Source: Apostichopus californicus
Lineage: Eukaryota > Echinodermata > Holothuroidea > Aspidochirotida > Stichopodidae
Assembly (NCBI GenBank): GCA_020650975.1
Contig: JAIPMN010001440.1
Coordinates: 2,010-26,225 of the forward strand
Direction of reading: 5' to 3'
DNA length: 24,216 bases
A model generated the notes under the pieces. The model saw nothing but the letters and a program-made list of their open reading frames with translations, was not told the origin of the DNA and did not search any database. Below, in pieces: positions 17,931-24,216 of the stretch (the stretch's first letter is position 1; each line of letters begins with the position of its first letter). The position numbers and the translations under genes were made by a program.

Positions 17931-20233
17931 CTATACATTACGTCAGATTCATGAAGAAAACTGCTTGTTACATAATCGAAACCACAATGCATATTTGCAT
18001 TCTGGTTAACTAGACAATGAAATAACTTGGTGAAACACAACAGCTTTAACAGTCATGATAATATATTTGTTGAACTTTGAGCAATAGTGGCCATTATTTG
18101 ACTATCTAGCATATTTCGGGCCAATATACGGGATGACGTTAAAGGGAATGTATTTGCAAGCAGGTGTGTGCTCAGAAAGAAATAACTAACAAAACAACTT
18201 TCATGATACAAAATAGATAAAAACAAAAGAAAATCCAAAAACAGCCTTAATATAATAAAATCATATTTATTTAAATATTTCGTTATTTTGACCAAGATTT
18301 TCCCTCGAAAGAAGCTGATTTGAATAAATTTGATAAATTTCATAGTTCAATAATAATGTAATTATGATCAGTATTAGATTGAATTCGTTGATATTACGGA
18401 AAGAAAGAAAGAAATTAATTGGTTTATGATATAACACTAAATAACATGAAAAAGTTGAAGTACAAACCAGTCAAGATCCAAATGAAATCTTTGTTATCTG
18501 CATCAAACTGAATCATTTCAGAAACTTAGAAATCCGATGCAAAGAAATGTATATGTTTGTCAAGTTGATGTATTCATCTTAGAGATTCCTTACCCCTATC
18601 ACAATTGTGAAGCATCAGATATCTTTGAACCTAAATTTCTAGGAATGTGTTTAAATGTTGGGCAACATCAGTTCAGTTAAAACTTTCATCATCCCCAGCA
18701 AGAAATAAAAAAAAAATTAAAAAAAGCAAATGCTGTTGGCTGATACTGACCACAGGTCACAGCATTTATTGCACTTGCCGACTTGTTGATATTTTTTCGC
18801 ATAGTTTGCAGCGATCCAGCTAAAAGTGAATACATATCAAACTAATTATACCCTCCCCAAAATGGAAGTGTCCAAATTATTTCCTTCTATTTGCTTCTGC
18901 CACCTTCCCTTCCCTCCCCGACCCCCCCCCCCCGGCCAAACCTCCCGATGTAAATTATAAAACACATTAATTTACTGCTGTGTTTCTAGCCCTCTATTTG
19001 TGATGCCAATCTGTTTCAAGAACTGACCCTCTAATGCAAACCATTCCTTTCTAATTATTGACATATATGAAATCAACATTTCTCTCTTTTCTGAAGAATT
19101 AACTATTTCTGAAAATAGATCATCTCAATATAAACCACAATTTATGTTCTTTAGAAGAACACAAACAGTGCTACTTAAGTACTACACACTGTACGATACA
19201 GTACAGGCAATGTTACTGTAACAGGTTAAACCAGTTTTTTTTTTTTTATACTTCTCAAGTTTTGGCCAAGCAATGAAGTGGATTTGCATTTGATAACCAA
19301 ATGAATTCTAAGCCTACTATGCTATAATGGTAAGCAGCAACCAATCCCAGCTGTAAACATTTCACAGTATCTAACTGTTATTCGTCCTGGCGATTCTTCG
19401 GGAGTAGTACTAATGCAGTTTCCTAATATTTTGCATAACTTTAATATTGGGATAAAAACGTTCTAGAAACTTTGCCAAAAAATTGTAGTGAAATAACTGA
19501 GAAAGGCAACATTCAAGTACTGATTTTACAACTAAAACTCAACTGGATATTCAAGTTCATTAACAAGGCACACAGTCTGAAAAAAAAGGGGTTGGAATAA
19601 TGTCTGTCAAATTTGAAAATAACTTTCAAGTCAAACTTTGCTTGAAAGCAATCGAACTCAAATTCTCCACAAGCATCACCTCTGAATCATCCATGTGTTG
19701 TTTTTAAAGGATTGGCTTTTATAGGCACAATATTAATTTTAATATCTTCCATCATTCCTGTTTATATCTCTTCAACATTTAAAGTCTTAGAGGACTAACA
19801 AAATCAATCAATCAATCGAAAAAAAAAAGAAAAAGAAAATCACTTGAGTCTGTCTTTAAGGTATTTCACTCGCTTCCAAACAAATGAAATTTTTTTTCGG
19901 AAAGGCAAATGAAAATAATTTCAATAGTAAACAGGAAATGGATTTTGATATTTCTTCAACAGCTTTTAGGCTAAAGAAATGTAACTAAAAAACACCAGAC
20001 AAAAACAAGAAACATACTATTTAAAGTCTACGGACATCTGCAAGTCTGACATGTAGAAAATTTTAGGAAATTTTAGGACTTTTTAGAATTGGTCACAATA
20101 CTGATGAATAGAATGTGACTCAGTTAGTGAAATTAACATTATTAAAAACAATTTTAGAACAAAAGTGGAATTGAATGATACTGATGGATGAAAAGAACAA
20201 AAGGGTTATTGTTGGTTTTTCCTCCTTTTGTTT
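17931..20233. other. intergenic and GST 3'UTR, no gene seen
   Basis: AT-rich sequence with a C-run at about 18923-18934. Open frames are AT-rich and featureless. The part next to 20233 should be the 3'UTR of the minus-strand GST. Confidence 0.6.
18765..18770 (-). terminator. candidate poly(A) signal for the GST gene
   Basis: TTTATT on the plus strand, so AATAAA on the minus strand, about 1.46 kb after the GST stop. It is the first one I could find there. The minus-strand sequence beyond it (tgctgtgacctgtggtcag) is GT-rich, as expected of a downstream element. Confidence 0.4.
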
Positions 20234-20506
20234 TTAGTTTTCCTTTGGTTTATCTTTTGTTTCCTCTTTCTTGGGTGTAACCTTAGGTCCACTGTACTGC
20301 AGCCTCCGGTCGCTGTTGAGGTAAGCTGCTATCTTCTCCCTGGTTCTGAACCGGTTGTAGAAGGAACTCAGTTTGGGATACGATTCCAGTACGTCGACTG
20401 TAGGGAGTCCCACATCCAGCTTGCCAAACTCCACTTGCCCGTCCAGCATGTTAAAGATTAGGTAGTCTACCCATGTGATACGTCCACCGGTGAAGAATGA
20501 AGTTTC
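20234..20506 (-). CDS. GST terminal coding exon
   Basis: Acceptor CAG is complementary to 20507-20509; TAA is complementary to 20234-20236; 90 residues. TWVD (T-x-x-D) matches the conserved N-capping box of GST helix 6. The family-typical part ends near LNSDRRLQYSGPKVTP and is followed by a charged 12-residue tail KKEETKDKPKEN. The open frame's first ten residues upstream (to 20536) are intronic. Confidence 0.9.
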   Translation of the reverse strand, partial: ETSFFTGGRITWVDYLIFNMLDGQVEFGKLDVGLPTVDVLESYPKLSSFYNRFRTREKIAAYLNSDRRLQYSGPKVTPKKEETKDKPKEN

Positions 20507-22085
20507 CTGACGAATAAACAAGAGAATAAAAATCAATCCATATATCTGTTTCTTAAAGTAGGTTAATAGAAAAATGTTATCATTTATTTTTGAGTGAACT
20601 TGACATGTCGGGTCTCATCCTCCGTCTCTCTCTGCTCTTAGATTTGCTCGGGAAAATGAAGAGACTAAATTAGCCAGTTATGAATAGTTCCATTCAAGTT
20701 AAACAAACAACAGGATAATTAAGTTGTCATTCAGATCATTTTACGTAATACTGTTAATGGTAAAGGGCAAAGAGGACATTGGAAATTTCAATATTTCCAA
20801 CATTTTGTTCAACATTCGACATTCATGTTGACCGAGGAGGTAAAATGTCCTGTGGTGTTAATGGAACGTAAGCATCAAATAGCATCCATAACTTAACAGA
20901 AATGCTATATAAATAAGATAAAAAAAAAAAACTCTGTAAGATTATTTTCAGATTGGATCCAACCCTTGATACTGAACATCAAGTGTTTATCAATTGTAAA
21001 GATATTTTTTTCCCTCTTCCTATTTCAATTAAGGTATAATGAACCAAAGCATCAAAGAATTTTTTTTCTTATCACCATTTTCATCTTCCTCTCTCATTCT
21101 CATTGTCTATTTATCTATCTCTCTCTCTTTCTTCTGTCCCAATGAAACCTGTCAATTATAGCTCTAACAACTCAAAAATAATGTTAAGCATTTAATTTAG
21201 AAGAGCAACTCTCATATAGTTGAGTATATGTTGAGAAGGAGTTGTAAATTAAAGGTATTGTCTTATAGCGGACAATGTTACAGTTATATGGAAACTAAAT
21301 AACACACAGTTTGTTGAAAAACCCGATCTCAATATCTTGTCCTTAACCTTTAATTCTTCCCTGGAGTAGATCACAGTATGATTTTGTAACAGCAAAAGGT
21401 TCTTTAAAAGCTTTTAGTTCTTTCTATTAAATCTTTCTTGTTGATTTACTGCAGGAAATGACAAATATTTTTATCAAGCCATCGACTTCAGCAAAAGGTT
21501 CTTTAAAAGCTTTTAATTCTAACAGTAGTTGTGCCAGAGGTCATTGTCTTAAACTCCAAAAGTCACATAGTAGGATTAATATTCGGCATAACTTTTTTTC
21601 TAATAGGGTTGTGAATGAGTGGAATGGTTTGCCTGAGAAAGTTGTACTTGCAAGTAGTGTCAATGGGTTTAAGAATGCTTTGGACAAGCACTTTAAGCAT
21701 TGTAATCGGGTCTGAGTGTTTGTGTCTTCAGTTTTTTTTTCTCTCTCTATAGTGTCCTTGATGGGGACTTGGGTGTCCCTCCTGATCCTTTTTTTCTACT
21801 AAACTAAACTAACTAAACTAATTCTTTCCTATTTATAATCTTTCTTGTTGATTCACTGCAGGAAATTACAAACATTTTAATCAAGCCATCCACCTCAGCC
21901 GACAAACCAATCCCTTTAATTAATTAATCGACTGATTAATATGCTTACCTCTGATCTAATTTGAGGGGCCAGCTTTTCAAAGTGTGAGAGCCATACTGGA
22001 GCTACGTTCTTCATGTAATCGTCCCACATGTCAGCCGTAAACTCAGAAGCATAAACCAGTTTTGAGAGTTTGCTGCCAAAGTCCT
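20234..22085 (-). CDS. glutathione S-transferase, mu-class-like, last two coding exons (5' partial)
   Basis: Exons 22085-21949 and 20506-20234 (minus) join in phase 0 to about 136 residues of the GST C-terminal all-helical domain. Exon 1 reads EDFGSKLSKLVYASEF, MWDDYMKNVAPVWLSHFEKL and APQIRSE. Exon 2 reads ETSFFTGGRITWVDYLIFNM, LESYPKLSSFYNRF and REKIAAYLNSDRR. The spacing FxGxxIT-VD-L-D, LxxxPxLxxFxxRF and KIxAYxxSxR fits mu-class enzymes best, with sigma as the alternative. GSTs conjugate glutathione to electrophiles in the cytosol. The thioredoxin-fold N-terminal domain with the catalytic Tyr is encoded to the right and was not found in the window. The gene is convergent with the ZSWIM gene. 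Confidence 0.88.
21388..21821 (+). mobile_element. non-LTR retrotransposon 3' end with rearranged left side
   Basis: The frame from about 21488 to stop 21713-21715 encodes a LINE reverse-transcriptase C-terminus: ARGHCLKLQKSHSRINIRHN, FFSNRVVNEWNGLPEKVV and NGFKNALDKHF. It has no stop or frameshift. It is followed by a T-run, a short hairpin (gggacttgggtgtccc) and a ctaaa-type tail at 21796-21821. A second copy of the first ~37 bases lies at 21388-21424, separated by copy 1 of the flanking repeat. It is 5'-truncated and not autonomous. Confidence 0.85.
21425..21494 (+). repeat. flanking direct repeat, copy 1
   Basis: About 70 bp (ctttcttgttgatttactgc ... tcaagccatcgacttcagc) matching copy 2 at 21829-21900 with roughly ten differences. 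The offset is 407 bp. Confidence 0.9.
21829..21900 (+). repeat. flanking direct repeat, copy 2
   Basis: Matches 21425-21494 and follows the LINE tail directly. Confidence 0.9.
21949..22085 (-). CDS. GST penultimate coding exon
   Basis: Acceptor TTTTCAG is complementary to 22086-22092; donor gtaagc is complementary to 21943-21948. The 137-bp exon starts with two bases of a split codon (Glu if the upstream base is G) and ends in phase 0. It encodes GST helices 4-5. The open frame's extensions on both sides (to 22179 and 21916) are intronic. Confidence 0.88.
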
Positions 22086-24175
22086 CTGAAAAATGAAGAG
22101 AAGTAGACCAGTCCTGATCTAAAATCAAGTGTTGGGCTACAGTTTTCAGGATATGAGATTTCCTATCAAATTCTACCACTTAACATCAAAATTAAAGATG
22201 AAACATGGGTAAGGTCTCATTAATAATCTTTTTTTTCTTTTAATTTGTCTGAGGTAAGACCTTTGAAAGGAACTCTGGATTTAATTTCAGATTTAATTCT
22301 TCCATAAACTTAACAATGTAAAATCTTCAGGAATTGTAACCTCTGAAGGAGACAAAAAAACAAGCAACAACAACTCTAAACTTAGAAATATTTCAACAAT
22401 TTTTGGGCGTCTGAATCACAATCAGACTGACCGCCTTAAAAGTTGCGACCAAACGGGTTTGCTCATGTGGTGGACGGGATCTCACGATACCACAAAAGTA
22501 TTACAAAACAAGAATCCAATGTCTCATGTCACACATGGGTACAGCAAATATTCCGTTCTTTGTCTGTTACATTAATGTCGTTTCTGATGCCTTATAACCT
22601 TGAGAAAGATGGACACTTTCAAAGCAAAGATCTGCGCATCCATGAATAGGTTGAATGACACCTGTTTGATATTATGACAGAAAAGAGACACCTCACAGCT
22701 TTTGGGCAAAACAATGTTCTATTTACACGGTTAAAAGAACAAACCATGGAACAAGGCGAAGAATTGAGGGGAGTAGGTGGAAAACTAAGGAAAGGGATGC
22801 GAAAGGGGTGATAAGGCAAGAAAAAAAAAAACTAGCACCTTTTAAGGGACTATTTGAAAACTAGAAGGGTGAAAAAGGAGTGAACTGGATGGAAAAAAAT
22901 TATGGGATAGAGTGAAAACTTTTATGGGATAGAGTGACAAAATTATGGGATAGAGTGAAAAGCAAGGAGGAATGGGAAAAGTTAACAAAAGGACACATGG
23001 GCTTTGCAGCGAAAAAAGCTATGTTTAGATCAAGTCGCACCAAATTTTACAACATTTTGGCAGAAAAGGTGTAGAGAGGGTTTGCATAAGCTATCAGAAA
23101 GGTCTGCTTTTGACAGATAAACTATTTTAATACAAAAGTACATAATTTGAAAAGAAATCACTTACACAGAAACAATATGCTAGATACTTGAGTACACAAT
23201 CAATGTGACGTTTTTGGGAAGTATACTATATTTGTATACCATAACACAAAATCTCTATAGGTATTAATCAATCAACTGTTGTGACTATAATGCAACAGAG
23301 GTAATATGCTGGACCAATGACAAACAAGTCTTTCAACTTAATGTTAGATCAAAGCATCGTGGGGCAATCTTGAGGGAAAATAACCTGTTACAGTAATGAC
23401 AAAAAATTTAAACACCCTACTCTACCTCTATTAAAAAGAAAAACTAATTCTTCTTCTTCTTCTTTTTTTATTGTCATAAGGACATTTGCTAACAAGAAAT
23501 CAGCAATATCTTCATCTATACTATTGTAAAGTAACATAATAAAACAAAACATTAATCAAAGGACCTATTCTGCAAAAGATCTCATGAGTTTTCTGAATAT
23601 AGGCATTGAATGGGCCAGAAATTGCCTGGCAAATGCATATATCCAACCAGGTAATTTTCCTTGGTGAATCATGTGTCATAGTACTAAATTTTATAACATA
23701 AGTCTAAAGTTTGTTTCCAAGTACTTTTGGAAAGGAAACACAAATTAATGTTATGCAGCATAGTTTTAAATTTGTAAGACTTCTTCCTAATGATGTGTGG
23801 TGTCGGAAACAAAAGGATCGCATTTTGCTGAATAATTTAAAAAAACTTCTCTTTGTGATTTTCAAGGTGAGATATGACATACTTGTTCTATCAATTGAGT
23901 CAGCAGAATATTATTTGATATAGTTTTAAACTGTTTAACAAACTTTTTGGACAATGTTAAACTTTAAGCAAATGATTTTGACCTGGGCAGGTCAAAAAGA
24001 CTTTTGTCTTTTGCCAGTACAATAAAGAGGCATGGCAAGTATTTAAAATGGAAAGGAATTGGGAGACTTTGCAGGAGAACTTTACATCCAATGAATTTGC
24101 TTTTTATTTGCAACAGACTTCCTAACATACCAATAAATATTATGTGTTATATATTGAAAGAAGGTAATTTATCAG
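22086..24175. other. GST intron or upstream sequence, no exon recognised
   Basis: About 2.1 kb without a recognisable GST exon on the minus strand or another gene on either strand. It contains a 3-copy tandem repeat (22900-22962) and a TTC microsatellite (23449-23470). The plus-strand open frame at 23711-23923 has no similarity I know. Confidence 0.55.
22900..22962. repeat. ~21-22-bp tandem repeat, three copies
   Basis: tatgggatagagtga recurs at 22901, 22923 and 22944 with short A-rich spacers. Confidence 0.9.
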
Positions 24176-24216
24176 TGGCGGAGCATCCATACAGTCAGGG
24201 GGGGGGGGGGGGGGGG
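24176..24216 (+). mobile_element. possible transposon terminus ending in poly-G
   Basis: CAGTGGCGGAGC followed by a run of 19 G up to the window edge. It resembles the terminus seen on the minus strand at 17806. The element body is outside the window. Confidence 0.4.

Larger units (their letters stand above)
20507..21948 (-). other. GST intron carrying a LINE fragment
   Basis: Phase-0 intron of 1,442 bp on the minus strand, gtaagc...tcgtcag. It contains the LINE-related block 21388-21900, which lies antisense to the GST. Confidence 0.85.

Noticed and set aside
23158-23230. Possible upstream GST exon on the minus strand
   Set aside because: A donor-like site exists, but the peptide does not match the conserved GST helix-3/linker residues.

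Overview
The window looks like animal nuclear DNA, AT-rich and non-coding over most of its length. It has spliced genes with GT/AG introns, a 44-bp satellite, LINE fragments and many poly-G/poly-C runs. The mix of repeats and the gene families suggest a marine deuterostome, most likely an echinoderm; this is an inference from pattern, not a database match.

Layout: (1) 1-640, a 44-bp tandem satellite with signs of higher-order structure. (2) 1633-9776 (+), the last seven coding exons of a SWIM zinc-finger protein of the ZSWIM4/5/6 group (closest in memory to vertebrate ZSWIM5/ZSWIM6). They encode about 701 C-terminal residues and end at TAA 9774-9776. All splice phases agree, and several exons (1633-1770, 3131-3343, 4913-5048, 9455-9776) are easily missed because they do not form ATG-initiated open frames. 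The SWIM finger and N-terminus lie left of the window. (3) 9777 to about 16 kb, a T-rich, gene-free stretch, probably including a long 3'UTR. (4) 16.7-17.9 kb, a mosaic repeat block: a roughly 135-bp repeat carrying AGGTCAAAGGTCA (nuclear-receptor DR1 type), interrupted by a LINE 3' end and a second element with a CAGTGGCG terminus. (5) 20234-22085 (-), the last two coding exons of a mu-class-like glutathione S-transferase, transcribed towards the ZSWIM gene (tail to tail). Its intron holds a rearranged LINE 3' end. (6) 22.2-24.2 kb, no recognised exon; the window ends in a run of 19 G next to another CAGTGGCG motif.

The two genes have no evident functional link. The most notable structures are a 219-bp tandem duplication that copied a ZSWIM splice acceptor and exon start (7256-7723), a 16-bp satellite fragment inside one arm of that duplication, the DR1-bearing repeat, and a shuffled duplication around the LINE in the GST intron.
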